DNA of 64,000 bases from Prevotella sp. P6B1 (GTDB lineage Bacteria > Bacteroidota > Bacteroidia > Bacteroidales > Bacteroidaceae): the NCBI RefSeq assembly GCF_000702825.1, contig NZ_JNKF01000012.1:186001-250000 (forward strand), given 5' to 3'. The notes below the pieces were generated by a model. That model was not told where the DNA came from. It worked only from the letters and a program-made list of their open reading frames with translations, and ran no database searches. The position numbers and the translations under genes were made by a program. This document shows positions 8,587-17,223 of this stretch, one piece after another; position 1 is the first letter of the stretch, and each line of letters starts with the position of its first letter.

Positions 8587-9798
8587 ATGGAAAAGATGAA
8601 GTTGAACAGCATAGAAGAAGCCGTTAAGGACTTCGAGCAGGGTGAGTTCGTGATTGTTGTGGACGACGAAGACCGCGAGAACGAAGGCGACCTGATTATC
8701 GCCGCCGAAAAGATAACAGCAGAGAAAGTAAACTTCATGCTGAAACACGCGCGAGGCGTGCTTTGCGCACCTATTACCATCGAGCGATGCAAGGAACTGG
8801 ACCTGCCACATCAGGTACAGGACAACACCTCAGTACTTGGCACTCCATTTACTGTCACCGTGGATAAACTCGAAGGTTGCACCACCGGTGTAAGTGCTCA
8901 CGACCGCGCAGAAACTATCAAAGCATTGGCTGATCCGACCGCCACGCCTGAGACATTCGGACGTCCAGGACACGTGAATCCCCTTTACGCCCAAGACAAC
9001 GGTGTATTGCGCCGTAGCGGACACACTGAAGCTGCCATCGACCTCTGTCGCATGGCAGGTCTCTACCCAGCAGGCGCACTGATGGAAATCATGAATGAGG
9101 ATGGCACCATGGCCCGTATGCCCGAACTGATGGCCTTTGCCAAAGAGTGGAATCTGAAGATTATCAGTATCAAAGATATGATTGCCTACCGACTGAAGAA
9201 GGAGTCATTGATTGAAGTAGGCGAAGAAGTAGATATGCCCACGGATTACGGTCACTTCCGCTTGATACCCTTCCGCCAGAAGAGTAATGGTCTGGAGCAC
9301 ATGGCCCTGATCAAGGGCGAATGGCAGGAGGACGAGCCTATACTGGTACGCGTACACTCATCGTGCATGACAGGCGATATCTTAGGCAGCAAGCGCTGCG
9401 ATTGCGGTGAGCAGCTGCACAAAGCCATGCAGGCCATCGAGAAAGAGGGCAAAGGCGTGGTCATCTATATGCAGCAGGAAGGTCGCGGTATCGGTCTGAT
9501 GAACAAGATTGCCGCCTACAAACTGCAAGAGGAAGGTCTCGACACCGTCGACGCCAACGTGCACTTAGGTTTCAAGCCCGATGAGCGCGACTACGGTTGT
9601 GGTGCGCAGATGCTGCGCCACATCGGCGTACACAAGATGCGTCTGCTGACCAATAATCCCGTAAAGCGCGTAGGTCTGGAGGCTTATGGTCTCGAAATCA
9701 TAGAGAATGTGCCCATCGAAGTTACTCCCAACCAGTATAATCTGCGTTACCTGGAGACGAAGAAGAACCGTATGGGACATACGCTCCATCTGAAATAA
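8587..9798 (+). CDS. ribBA: Bifunctional 3,4-dihydroxy-2-butanone 4-phosphate synthase / GTP cyclohydrolase II
   Basis: 403 residues catalysing the two entry steps of riboflavin synthesis. The N-terminal domain (1-205) has the acidic active-site motif [10 protein letters not shown] (26-35) and [11 protein letters not shown] (97-107). The C-terminal GTP cyclohydrolase II domain has the zinc ligands Cys260, Cys271 and Cys273 ([16 protein letters not shown]) and the QQEGRGIG loop. Both catalytic halves look complete. It follows the LptF/LptG-type gene by 28 bases, leaving no room for an FMN riboswitch; none is seen. Confidence 0.96.
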   Translation: MEKMKLNSIEEAVKDFEQGEFVIVVDDEDRENEGDLIIAAEKITAEKVNFMLKHARGVLCAPITIERCKELDLPHQVQDNTSVLGTPFTVTVDKLEGCTTGVSAHDRAETIKALADPTATPETFGRPGHVNPLYAQDNGVLRRSGHTEAAIDLCRMAGLYPAGALMEIMNEDGTMARMPELMAFAKEWNLKIISIKDMIAYRLKKESLIEVGEEVDMPTDYGHFRLIPFRQKSNGLEHMALIKGEWQEDEPILVRVHSSCMTGDILGSKRCDCGEQLHKAMQAIEKEGKGVVIYMQQEGRGIGLMNKIAAYKLQEEGLDTVDANVHLGFKPDERDYGCGAQMLRHIGVHKMRLLTNNPVKRVGLEAYGLEIIENVPIEVTPNQYNLRYLETKKNRMGHTLHLK

Positions 9799-9807
9799 CA
9801 CTCAGAA

Positions 9808-9843
9808 TGCCACAAATTCACTCCTGAAAGTGAAAAATTGGCA
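9808..9843. terminator. Hairpin after ribBA
   Basis: Nested arms TGCCA/TGGCA and TTCACT/AGTGAA pair across 36 bases. There is no clear T-run on either side, so it may be a weak terminator or an mRNA end-stabilising hairpin. Confidence 0.4.
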
Positions 9844-9873
9844 CATTTATTTCGTATTAAAAAATAAAATGCG

Positions 9874-9881
9874 TAATTTTG
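9874..9881 (+). promoter_or_regulatory. -7 box of the aspartate aminotransferase gene
   Basis: TAATTTTG 18 bases before the ATG at 9900, in an A/T-rich intergenic gap. No clear -33 element. Confidence 0.5.
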
Positions 9882-9899
9882 CACAAAATTTAGAATAAT

Positions 9900-11093
9900 A
9901 TGGCACAATTATCCAATCGTCTGCAGCGTTTAGCCCCATCAGCCACGCTGGCAATGTCTCAGAAAAGCTCCGAAATGAAGGCGCAAGGTATCGATGTAAT
10001 TAACATGAGTGTTGGAGAACCCGACTTCAATACACCTGATGCTATCAAAGAGGCAGCCAAGAAAGCTATTGACGAGAATTATTCACGCTATTCTCCCGTC
10101 CCAGGCTATCCCGATCTGCGCAAGGCTATCGTAGCCAAGCTGAAGAACGAGAACCAGCTGGACTACACCGTCAATGAGATTCTGGTCAGCAATGGTGCCA
10201 AACAGAGTGTGTGCAACACAGTGATGGCCCTGGTGAATGATGGCGAAGAAGTCATTATCCCAACCCCATATTGGGTGAGCTATCCCCAGATGGTACTGCT
10301 GGCAGGTGGTACTCCCAAGTTCGTAGAGGCCGGTTTCGACCAGAACTTCAAGATGACGCCAGAGCAGTTAGAGGCAGCCATCACCCCCAAGACACGCATG
10401 ATTATCCTCTGCTCACCCAGCAACCCAACAGGTAGCGTTTATAGCAAGGCTGAACTGAAGGCGTTAGCCGATGTCATCCTGAAGCACGACGACCTGTTTG
10501 TACTGGCAGATGAGATCTATGAGCACATCAACTATATCGGCAAGCATGAGAGTATCGCCCAGTTCCCTGGCATGAAGGAGCGTGCCATCATCGTAAACGG
10601 TGTATCTAAAGCCTATGCGATGACAGGCTGGCGTATTGGCTATATTGCCGCCCCAGAGTGGATTGTCAAGGGCTGTAACAAGCTTCAGGGACAGTACACC
10701 AGCGGTCCCTGCTCAGTAAGTCAGAAAGCCGCTGAGTTTGCCTATGTGGCCGATCAGCAGTGTGTAGAGGATATGCGCCAGGCTTTTGAGCGCCGTCGTA
10801 ACCTCATTGTCAAGCTGGCAAAGGACATCCCCGGACTTGAGGTAAATGTGCCAGAAGGTGCCTTCTACCTCTTCCCCAAGTGCAGCAGTTTCTTTGGTAA
10901 GAGCGATGGTGAAACCACTATCAATAACTCGACCGATTTCGCCATGTATTTGTTAGAAAAAGGTCATGTCGCAACGGTTGGTGGAGACGCCTTCGGTGAT
11001 CCTGAATGCTTCCGAATGAGCTACGCTACAAGCGATGAAAACATTGTGGAAGCCATGAAGCGCATCAAAGAAGTGGTAGTAAAACTAAAATAA
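9900..11093 (+). CDS. aspC: Pyridoxal-phosphate aspartate aminotransferase (class I/II)
   Basis: 397 residues, normal length for the bacterial I-gamma type of aspartate aminotransferase. Motifs in order: NMSVGEPDF (35-43), SNGAKQSV (97-104), SPSNPTGSVY (172-181) with the PLP-binding Asn, LADEIYEHI (202-210), the Schiff-base lysine K237 in VSKAYAMTGWRIGY, and the substrate-carboxylate Arg in CFRMSYA near the C-terminus. It interconverts aspartate/oxaloacetate and glutamate/2-oxoglutarate. It is a single gene with its own promoter. A related aminotransferase such as a prephenate/aspartate-type enzyme cannot be excluded from sequence alone. Confidence 0.9.
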   Translation: MAQLSNRLQRLAPSATLAMSQKSSEMKAQGIDVINMSVGEPDFNTPDAIKEAAKKAIDENYSRYSPVPGYPDLRKAIVAKLKNENQLDYTVNEILVSNGAKQSVCNTVMALVNDGEEVIIPTPYWVSYPQMVLLAGGTPKFVEAGFDQNFKMTPEQLEAAITPKTRMIILCSPSNPTGSVYSKAELKALADVILKHDDLFVLADEIYEHINYIGKHESIAQFPGMKERAIIVNGVSKAYAMTGWRIGYIAAPEWIVKGCNKLQGQYTSGPCSVSQKAAEFAYVADQQCVEDMRQAFERRRNLIVKLAKDIPGLEVNVPEGAFYLFPKCSSFFGKSDGETTINNSTDFAMYLLEKGHVATVGGDAFGDPECFRMSYATSDENIVEAMKRIKEVVVKLK

Positions 11094-11149
11094 TTCGGAA
11101 ATTCTTAGTTAAAATGTATTAATTTAGCTTGTATTCCGCTTTATTTTGC

Positions 11150-11157
11150 TACTTTTG
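11150..11157 (+). promoter_or_regulatory. -7 box of the exbB-tonB operon
   Basis: TACTTTTG 54 bases before the exbB ATG; a CTTG lies 18 bases upstream as a weak -33 element. Confidence 0.5.
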
Positions 11158-11211
11158 CGAGGTGAAACAAATCTTTATTTATTTATAATAACTAAAAAAT
11201 TATTTTTAATT

Positions 11212-12042
11212 ATGGCAACAACAACAAAGGCTGCAGCCCCAGCCAAAAAGAATTCGGGCTTTGGTGGTATTAAGGCAGCATGGGTTATCTTGGTAATTTG
11301 TGCAGCTCTTGGTTATGGTGTATGGTACTTCGTTATGGGTGATCCCAACAACTTCGTTGGTGGCGACCGTAGCGGTCATCCTGCAAACCTGCTGGGTACT
11401 GTATATAAGGGAGGTTTCGTTGTAGGTCTGATCCTGACTCTTCTCTTCACCGTTATCTGCCTGGGTATCGAGCGTTTCTTCGCTATCAAGAGCGCCGCTG
11501 GTAAGATTAACCTCGCCAAGTTCACCGCTCAGGTTAAGGAACTCATCAAGGCTCAGAAGTTCGATGAGGCTGACAAACTTTGCGACAAGATGCAGGGTTC
11601 TGTAGCTAACGTAGTTAAGGCTTCTATCGCCGCTTATAAGGATGTTGAGGCTAACGATACTCTGAAGAAGGCTGCTAAGATTGCTAAGATCCAGCAGGCT
11701 CACGAGGAGGCTACTCAGCTTGAGATGCCTACTCTGCAGATGAACCTCCCAATGGTTGCAACCATCGTATCACTCGGTACTCTGACCGCTCTGTTCGGTA
11801 CTGTGCTCGGTATGATCGGATCATTCCAGGCTCTGTCTGCTGGTGGTGGTGCTGACTCTATGGCTCTGTCTGCAGGTATTTCTGAGGCTCTGGTTAACAC
11901 AGCTTCTGGTATCTTGACATCATGGGTAGCTACCGTAGTTTATAACTTCTTCTCAAACAAGATCGACAAGCTGACATTCGCTCTCGACGAGATTGGTTAC
12001 ACAATCGCCGCTACATACGATTCTAACCACAACGAGGCTTAA
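11212..12042 (+). CDS. exbB: ExbB/TolQ-family proton channel subunit
   Basis: 276 residues from the ATG at 11212; an in-frame start 66 bases upstream would lie over the promoter region. Three membrane segments are visible: about 22-43 (AAWVILVICAALGYGVWYFV), 70-90 (GFVVGLILTLLFTVICLGIE) and 180-205, with the conserved MotA/TolQ/ExbB block TIVSLGTLTALFGTVLGMIGSF and a Thr/Gly-rich final segment. ExbB forms the inner-membrane pentamer that, with ExbD, converts the proton gradient into movement of TonB. It is the first gene of a six-gene cluster. Confidence 0.93.
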   Translation: MATTTKAAAPAKKNSGFGGIKAAWVILVICAALGYGVWYFVMGDPNNFVGGDRSGHPANLLGTVYKGGFVVGLILTLLFTVICLGIERFFAIKSAAGKINLAKFTAQVKELIKAQKFDEADKLCDKMQGSVANVVKASIAAYKDVEANDTLKKAAKIAKIQQAHEEATQLEMPTLQMNLPMVATIVSLGTLTALFGTVLGMIGSFQALSAGGGADSMALSAGISEALVNTASGILTSWVATVVYNFFSNKIDKLTFALDEIGYTIAATYDSNHNEA

Positions 12043-12084
12043 TCTTTATCCATTTTTTTAACGCATTAAAAAAGCATTTAGAGA

Positions 12085-12702
12085 ATGGCTAAAATTAAGA
12101 TACAGAAAAAAGACATCTGGATTGACATGACGCCTATGTCAGACGTGATGACGCTGCTTCTGTGTTTCTTTATGTTGACTTCAACATTCCTGACACCAGA
12201 GCCAGTTTCAGTCACAGCGCCTAATTCTGTGTCAGAGGTTAAGATACCTGAGCAGGATGTGCTCAACATTCTGGTAACTCCAGAAGGACGCATCTACTGT
12301 GGTACCGAAAACAAGAATAACATGCAGGCTATGATGGAGACCATGACCGACAAGTTTGGTATCCAGCTGAATGCCAACCAGATCAAGCACTTCCGCGAGG
12401 ATGCTATGGTTGGTGCGCCAATGGCTCAGCTTGCTAACTATCTGAACCTCGATACAGAAAAGATGGGCGAGGCCATCCAGAAGCTCGGACTGCCGCTCGA
12501 TAGTATCAACGGTGGTAAGAGTGAGTTCCAGGAGTGGGTGACAGCAGCCCGCGAGGCTAACCCCGACATCAAGCTCGCCATCAAGTGCGACTCAAAGACT
12601 TCTTATGGAACCATCAAGAAGCTGATGTCAGAGCTCCAGGACATGAACGAGAACCGTTTCCAGCTGATTACGAATCTCGATGTTAAACGTTTAAACGACT
12701 AG
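12085..12702 (+). CDS. exbD: ExbD-family biopolymer transport protein (first copy)
   Basis: 205 residues. A short cytoplasmic N-terminus is followed by a single membrane helix (about 15-37) with the family motif DMTPMSDVMTLLLCFFMLT, which contains the Asp that carries protons in ExbD/TolR. The remainder is a periplasmic domain. It lies 42 bases after exbB and 7 before the second exbD. Two different ExbD proteins beside one ExbB is common in Bacteroidota Ton clusters and suggests a heterodimer inside the ExbB ring. Confidence 0.92.
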   Translation: MAKIKIQKKDIWIDMTPMSDVMTLLLCFFMLTSTFLTPEPVSVTAPNSVSEVKIPEQDVLNILVTPEGRIYCGTENKNNMQAMMETMTDKFGIQLNANQIKHFREDAMVGAPMAQLANYLNLDTEKMGEAIQKLGLPLDSINGGKSEFQEWVTAAREANPDIKLAIKCDSKTSYGTIKKLMSELQDMNENRFQLITNLDVKRLND

Positions 12703-12709
12703 TAGTATT

Positions 12710-13375
12710 ATGGCAAAAAAGAATCTATCAAAGCAGAAAAAGATGGATACCCGCGTGAACTTCACGCCAATGGTAGACATGATGATGCTTCTTATTACCT
12801 TCTTCATGCTGTGTACTACACTGGCAAAGCCACAGGCTATGCAGTTGACTATGCCATCAAACGATGACACATCGCAGCTGAAAGAAGAAGAGAAGCAGGT
12901 AACAAAGGCTTCTCACACCATCACACTCTATTTGGGTGCAAACAATAAGGTATGGTATGTAGCTGGTCTGCCCAACTACGACGATCCTTCATGCGTAAAG
13001 CCCACCACTTATGGTAAGGATGGTATTGAGAAGGTTCTCAACGAGCACACTACTGAAGAGGGTATCAACCCTATCGCCAAGATCAAGTTGGCTAAGAAGG
13101 AGCTCGATGCGAAGAAGAATGAGTACAACTCAAAGATGACCGACGAGCAGTATCAGGAAGCTCTGAAGAAGCTGAAGAAGGGTGAACTGCCCTCAGGCGA
13201 GAAGGTTCCTACTATGACCGTCATCATCCGTCCTCTGAACACAGCTACCTATGAGAATATGGTTGCTGCACTCGACGAGATGCTCATTAGCAATATTGAT
13301 AAGTATGTGATTGACAATGTCGACAAGATGAGTGACGACGATAAGGCACTCATTGAGAAGGCTGGCGTCAAGTAA
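12710..13375 (+). CDS. exbD: ExbD-family biopolymer transport protein (second copy)
   Basis: 221 residues. The N-terminal membrane helix (about 20-42) has NFTPMVDMMMLLITFFML with the conserved Asp. The periplasmic part is divergent from the first copy and contains a Lys/Glu-rich stretch (about 120-165) resembling a coiled coil. It starts 7 bases after the preceding exbD, with tonB 22 bases downstream, so it is part of one operon. Its role is coupling the proton gradient to TonB. Confidence 0.92.
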   Translation: MAKKNLSKQKKMDTRVNFTPMVDMMMLLITFFMLCTTLAKPQAMQLTMPSNDDTSQLKEEEKQVTKASHTITLYLGANNKVWYVAGLPNYDDPSCVKPTTYGKDGIEKVLNEHTTEEGINPIAKIKLAKKELDAKKNEYNSKMTDEQYQEALKKLKKGELPSGEKVPTMTVIIRPLNTATYENMVAALDEMLISNIDKYVIDNVDKMSDDDKALIEKAGVK

Positions 13376-13397
13376 CCCCTAAAATGTAGAATAGACT

Positions 13398-14231
13398 ATG
13401 GCAAAAATAGATCTTATTGACAACAGCTGGGTTGACCTCGTATTCGAAGGTAAAAACCAGTCATACGGAGCTTATCAATTGCGCAAGAAGACGGGAACCC
13501 GTAACTTGAAGGCACTGCTGACCATGATTGCTATATTTGCTCTTATCGCAGCAATCGTGATTGCAAAGGTGCAAATCGATAATTACATCGCTTCCCGTAA
13601 CGCAGCCATCGAAACCGACGTTGAGTTGGCCAGTCTGGCTGACAAGAAAGAGGCTAAGGTGGAAAAGAAAGATGAGCCCGAACCCGAGAAGATTGAGATT
13701 GAGCGCGTCAAGAGCTCTGTAGCCTTCACCGTTCCTGAAATCAAGAAGGACGAAGAGGTTAAGGAAGAGCAGGAGATGAAGTCTCAGGAAGAACTGCAGG
13801 AGACCAACACCGCTATCGGTGCTTTCAACGTTGAAGGTAACGACGAGACAGCAGGTGAGGTTCTTAAAGTAAAGGAGACTATTGCTGAGCCCGAGCCACC
13901 AAAGGTTGAAGAGACCAAGGTGTTCGACGTGGTAGAGGAAATGCCTCAGTTCCCTGGAGGTAGCGCAGCTCTGTTCGAATATCTGTCTAAGAATATCAAG
14001 TATCCAGTAGTAGCCGAGGAGAACGGTGTACAGGGTCGTGTAGTTGTAACCTTCGTTGTAGAGCGTGACGGTTCTATCACCGATGTAAAGGTTGTAAGAA
14101 GCGTTGACCCATCACTCGACAAGGAGGCACAGCGCGTTGTTAAGTCAATGCCACACTGGATTCCTGGTAAGCAGAACGGTAGCGCAGTACGTGTAAAGTA
14201 CACCGTACCTGTTACATTCCGTCTGCAGTAA
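13398..14231 (+). CDS. tonB: TonB-family energy transducer
   Basis: 277 residues. The cytoplasmic start VDLVFEGKNQSYGAYQLRK is typical of Bacteroidota TonB; one membrane helix follows (about 38-57, ALLTMIAIFALIAAIVIAKV), then a long Glu/Lys/Pro-rich periplasmic spacer (about 75-175). The C-terminal TonB domain includes MPQFPGGSAALFEYLSKNIKYP, GRVVVTFVVERDGSITDVKVV and a final VPVTFRL strand. It would contact the TonB box of SusC-like receptors. It is the fourth gene of the cluster, 18 bases before the PstS-like gene. Confidence 0.94.
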   Translation: MAKIDLIDNSWVDLVFEGKNQSYGAYQLRKKTGTRNLKALLTMIAIFALIAAIVIAKVQIDNYIASRNAAIETDVELASLADKKEAKVEKKDEPEPEKIEIERVKSSVAFTVPEIKKDEEVKEEQEMKSQEELQETNTAIGAFNVEGNDETAGEVLKVKETIAEPEPPKVEETKVFDVVEEMPQFPGGSAALFEYLSKNIKYPVVAEENGVQGRVVVTFVVERDGSITDVKVVRSVDPSLDKEAQRVVKSMPHWIPGKQNGSAVRVKYTVPVTFRLQ

Positions 14232-14249
14232 TGCTCAACAAAATCTGAA

Positions 14250-15209
14250 ATGAACGCATTCAACAAATTATCACAATTAGTTGGATTAACCTTGATATTA
14301 GGCTTGTTCCCCGGATGTGGGAACAAGCCTAATCCTGAAAAGGAGCAAGCTTATCAGAAGGCTGCCAGCATACTGACAGCCGATGAAAGTTTCTACCCTA
14401 TCATTGACGAAGAACTATATTATTTCACTAATCAGACACTCGACTCCATCACACCCGTTTATATCAACGAGCAGGATGCTGTTAAGAAACTGATGAACAA
14501 AGAAACATGGCTGGCTTTCACCACACGTGATTTCACGAAGAAAGAGCGCCAGACACTGATCAGCCAGAAATTCCTGCCAAGAGCCATACCTGTAGCTTAC
14601 GACGGTCTGGCCATCATCGTCAACAACTCAAACCCCGACTCTTGCATCACCATCAAGGATTTTGCACGAGTGCTGAAGGGCGAGATTACCAAGTGGGACG
14701 AGATATACCCACAAAACAAACTGGGAGTCATTGATGTGGTATTCGACAATCCACTCTCAAGCACCGTACGTTGGTGTGTAGACTCCATCCTTGGTGGCAA
14801 ACAATTCAGCGCCCCCAACATCGGAGCAGCCAAAACAAGTGCTGCCGTTATCGACTATGTTGAGAACCATCCAAACTCTTTGGGTATTATAGGTTCGAAC
14901 TGGCTGAACGACAAGCGCGACACCACCAACGTGACCTTTAAGAAGAATATAACAGTGATGGGCGTTTCAAAGCTCGATTCGGCAACGAAATACAACAGTT
15001 GGAAACCCTATCAGTACTATTTATATAATGGCAATTATCCCCTACGTCGCACCATCTATGCGTTGCTAAATGACACACGTAACGGCGTGCCCAGTAGCTT
15101 TACTCACTTTGTACAGCTACCCAAAGGACAGAAAATCATCCTGCGCTTCGGACTGCTCCCAAGAACAGCCAATATGAACGTCAGAGATGTGATTGTCAAT
15201 AAGCAGTGA
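14250..15209 (+). CDS. PstS-like phosphate/anion-binding lipoprotein
   Basis: 319 residues. A lipoprotein signal peptide ends at about Cys23 (GLFPGC). The body matches the PBP-like domain of PstS: PVAYDGLAIIVNNSNPDSCITI (about 110-130), VLKGEITKWDEI and SSTVRWCVDSIL, the Ser/Thr/Arg region that binds the anion in PstS. No PstC/A/B permease genes are nearby. Instead the gene lies between tonB and a TPR gene, an arrangement repeatedly seen in Bacteroidota, so the ligand and purpose may differ from classical phosphate uptake. Confidence 0.85.
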   Translation: MNAFNKLSQLVGLTLILGLFPGCGNKPNPEKEQAYQKAASILTADESFYPIIDEELYYFTNQTLDSITPVYINEQDAVKKLMNKETWLAFTTRDFTKKERQTLISQKFLPRAIPVAYDGLAIIVNNSNPDSCITIKDFARVLKGEITKWDEIYPQNKLGVIDVVFDNPLSSTVRWCVDSILGGKQFSAPNIGAAKTSAAVIDYVENHPNSLGIIGSNWLNDKRDTTNVTFKKNITVMGVSKLDSATKYNSWKPYQYYLYNGNYPLRRTIYALLNDTRNGVPSSFTHFVQLPKGQKIILRFGLLPRTANMNVRDVIVNKQ

Positions 15210-15282
15210 TTAAACCAAAATCAAATATAAACGTCATAAGAGAGAGAACAGTAAACAAAGTAGAATTAAAAAAACACGAATT

Positions 15283-16707
15283 ATGAAAGCAATTAAATAT
15301 CTATTAATGGGTGCGATGCTGACAGGTTTCAGCGCCGCCGCTAATGCACAGGAAGCAGAACTCAATGCTGCTCTCGATGGAATTAAGTCAAAGGCTCCCA
15401 ATGTAGCCGAGTTAGCAAAAGCTGCCTACAAGAAGAACAAGAAGGACGCTGCTGCGCTGATTAAGATCGGTCAGGCCTTCTATGCTCAGAAGGATACAGC
15501 TAATGCACGAATGTTTGCCAACTATGCCAATGAGGCTGGCAAACCTAAGTATCAGTATGCACCCGCATATCTGCTGTTAGGCGATATCGAGTCGGCTTAC
15601 GGTACTGATGGTGGTAAGGCTGCTGGCTACTACAACCAGGCTATTACCTTCGACCCAAAGAATCCTGAGGGTTACAAGAAGTGGGCCATGGTTTACCGTA
15701 AGATCAGCCCAACTCAGGCTGCCAAGAAATTGCAGGATATGAAGGCTCAGTGCCCTGATGAGGACGTAGATGCTATCACCGCACATATCTATATGCTGGC
15801 TGGTGACGAGAAGGCTGCCTACGAGAACTATGCTAAGGCTGATATCAACAAGCTCGACAAGTTAGGACTGAACGAGTTCGTACGTTGTAGCTACTTCACT
15901 GGTCACTTCCAGGATGCTCTCCGCGCTGCCGAGGCTGGTATCAAATTGGAGCCACGCAACCCAACATTCAACCGTCTGGCAATGTTCTCAAACTATGAGT
16001 TGAAGAACTACGAGGCTGCCAAGAGCTACATCAACAAGTATTTCTTCGAGACCGATAGCGCCAAGGTATCTGAGTACGACCACTTCTATACAGCACTGAT
16101 CTATCAGGCTCTGGAGGATAAGGCTAACATGTACACTCACTATGACAAGGCTCTTGAGCTGGTTAACGATCAGTCAATGATCAAGCGCTGGGCTATCCTG
16201 AAGAGTGTATCTGACTCTTATCTGAAGGACAAGGAGTTTGAGAACGCCATCAAGTACTACGAGCAGTACATGGCTTGCAAGCCCGATGTAAACTCTGACG
16301 ATATGGAAGGTGTAGCAAAGATCTACTCAAAGTATGCTGACGAGGATGCAAGCCGCAAGGCTGAGCTGATTGGTAAGGCTATCGAGGCTTATCGCGCTAT
16401 GGGTGAGAAGTTCCCCATCCAGTCAACATACGTTGCCTATCAGTGCGCTACCATGAACAACAAGCTCGACAAGAATGGTGAGAAGGGTCTTGCCAAGGCC
16501 GACTACCAGAAGGTTGTAGAGCTGCTGGAGGGTAAGGCCGACCGCACCAAGGGTGAGGACACCATGCTGAAGTATAGCTTGCACTACCTGATGTCGAACG
16601 CTTTCCTGTATGGTAAGAACAAGCCACTGGCTAAGGAGTATGCCAACAAGATCCTGGCTATCGACCCCAACTATGCTGCTGCACAGCAGATTCGTGATCT
16701 GAAGTAA
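15283..16707 (+). CDS. Secreted tetratricopeptide-repeat protein of the Ton cluster
   Basis: 474 residues. A signal peptide (MKAIKYLLMGAMLTGFSAAANAQ) is followed by helical repeats throughout, with TPR-like units such as ALIKIGQAFYAQKDTANAR, GYYNQAITFDPKNPEGYKKW, AAEAGIKLEPRNP and AKEYANKILAIDPNYAAA. No catalytic motif is visible. It probably acts in the periplasm as a scaffold connected with the TonB/ExbB/ExbD machinery encoded upstream. It ends the operon, and a terminator follows. Confidence 0.85.
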   Translation: MKAIKYLLMGAMLTGFSAAANAQEAELNAALDGIKSKAPNVAELAKAAYKKNKKDAAALIKIGQAFYAQKDTANARMFANYANEAGKPKYQYAPAYLLLGDIESAYGTDGGKAAGYYNQAITFDPKNPEGYKKWAMVYRKISPTQAAKKLQDMKAQCPDEDVDAITAHIYMLAGDEKAAYENYAKADINKLDKLGLNEFVRCSYFTGHFQDALRAAEAGIKLEPRNPTFNRLAMFSNYELKNYEAAKSYINKYFFETDSAKVSEYDHFYTALIYQALEDKANMYTHYDKALELVNDQSMIKRWAILKSVSDSYLKDKEFENAIKYYEQYMACKPDVNSDDMEGVAKIYSKYADEDASRKAELIGKAIEAYRAMGEKFPIQSTYVAYQCATMNNKLDKNGEKGLAKADYQKVVELLEGKADRTKGEDTMLKYSLHYLMSNAFLYGKNKPLAKEYANKILAIDPNYAAAQQIRDLK

Positions 16708-16730
16708 TTCAAGCATTACAATACAAAGAA

Positions 16731-16762
16731 AGAGGTGTTCAGCAATGAACATCTCTTTTTTT
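16731..16762 (+). terminator. Terminator of the exb-tonB cluster
   Basis: Arms GAGGTGTTC (16732-16740) and GAACATCTC (16747-16755) pair with one G:U around a 6-base loop, followed by TTTTTTTG. Confidence 0.85.
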
Positions 16763-16768
16763 GTGAGT

Positions 16769-16857
16769 ATTTTCCAAGTTAGAAAATGGTGTTTTCTAAG
16801 TGAGAAAACATTGGTTTCCAATAAAGAAAACAGGTGTTTCCAATAAGGAAACACCTG
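16769..16857. repeat. Tandem array of four small dyads, 22-bp period
   Basis: Four palindromic units of the form GTTTTC-(5 to 7 bases)-GAAAAC have centres near 16778, 16800, 16822 and 16844, i.e. every 22 bp. The sequences of the loops change (CAAGTTA, TAAGTGA, AATAAA, AATAA) while the arms stay similar. The last unit is extended to an 11-bp stem. The array fills the space between the TPR-gene terminator and the convergent ferredoxin gene. Confidence 0.75.
16825..16857 (-). terminator. Terminator of the ferredoxin gene
   Basis: On the minus strand, the perfect 11-bp stem CAGGTGTTTCC/GGAAACACCTG (16857-16831) is followed by TTTTCTTT. It lies 27 bases after the ferredoxin stop codon and is also the last unit of the 22-bp dyad array. 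Confidence 0.65.
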
Positions 16858-16883
16858 CTATACTTTCACTATGTCCTATCTTA

Positions 16884-17051
16884 TTAGGGAAGGCTGATAG
16901 CCTCAGAGGGACAAACAGAAGCACAAGTACCACACTCTGTGCAGAGATCGGGGTTGATAGAATACTTCTCACCCTCAGAAATAGCCTCTACTGGGCACTC
17001 ACCCTGACATGTACCGCAAGCGATGCAGTCGTCACCAATTACATATGCCAT
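16884..17051 (-). CDS. 2[4Fe-4S] bacterial-type ferredoxin
   Basis: 55 residues, beginning MAYVIGDDCIACGTC. Two CxxCxxCxxxCP motifs are complete: Cys9, 12, 15, 19 and Cys37, 40, 43, 47, each last Cys followed by Pro. This binds two [4Fe-4S] clusters that carry low-potential electrons in the cytoplasm, for example to and from pyruvate:ferredoxin oxidoreductase or Rnf. Length and spacing match clostridial-type ferredoxins. It is a single gene with its own -7 box at 17105-17112 and a hairpin terminator downstream. Confidence 0.95.
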   Translation of the reverse strand: MAYVIGDDCIACGTCQGECPVEAISEGEKYSINPDLCTECGTCASVCPSEAISLP

Positions 17052-17104
17052 AATTCTTAATCAATTTAAGTTATTAATACTGTTAATACTCACATTTAAT
17101 GATG

Positions 17105-17112
17105 CAAAGGTA
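17105..17112 (-). promoter_or_regulatory. -7 box of the ferredoxin gene
   Basis: TACCTTTG on the minus strand, 53 bases before the ferredoxin ATG. The match is to the commonest Bacteroidota -7 form. Confidence 0.6.
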
Positions 17113-17223
17113 CAATTTATTTTCGAAATATACCAAATTTTAGGTATCATTTTTAATAATTTATACAATGTCAAAATAAGCACACACATAATAAGATAAG
17201 TATTTCTCCGTTATTAATATGGT

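Noticed and set aside
16800..17060. 86-residue plus-strand frame
   Set aside because: It overlaps the array and is antisense to the ferredoxin gene, whose two cluster-binding motifs are perfect.
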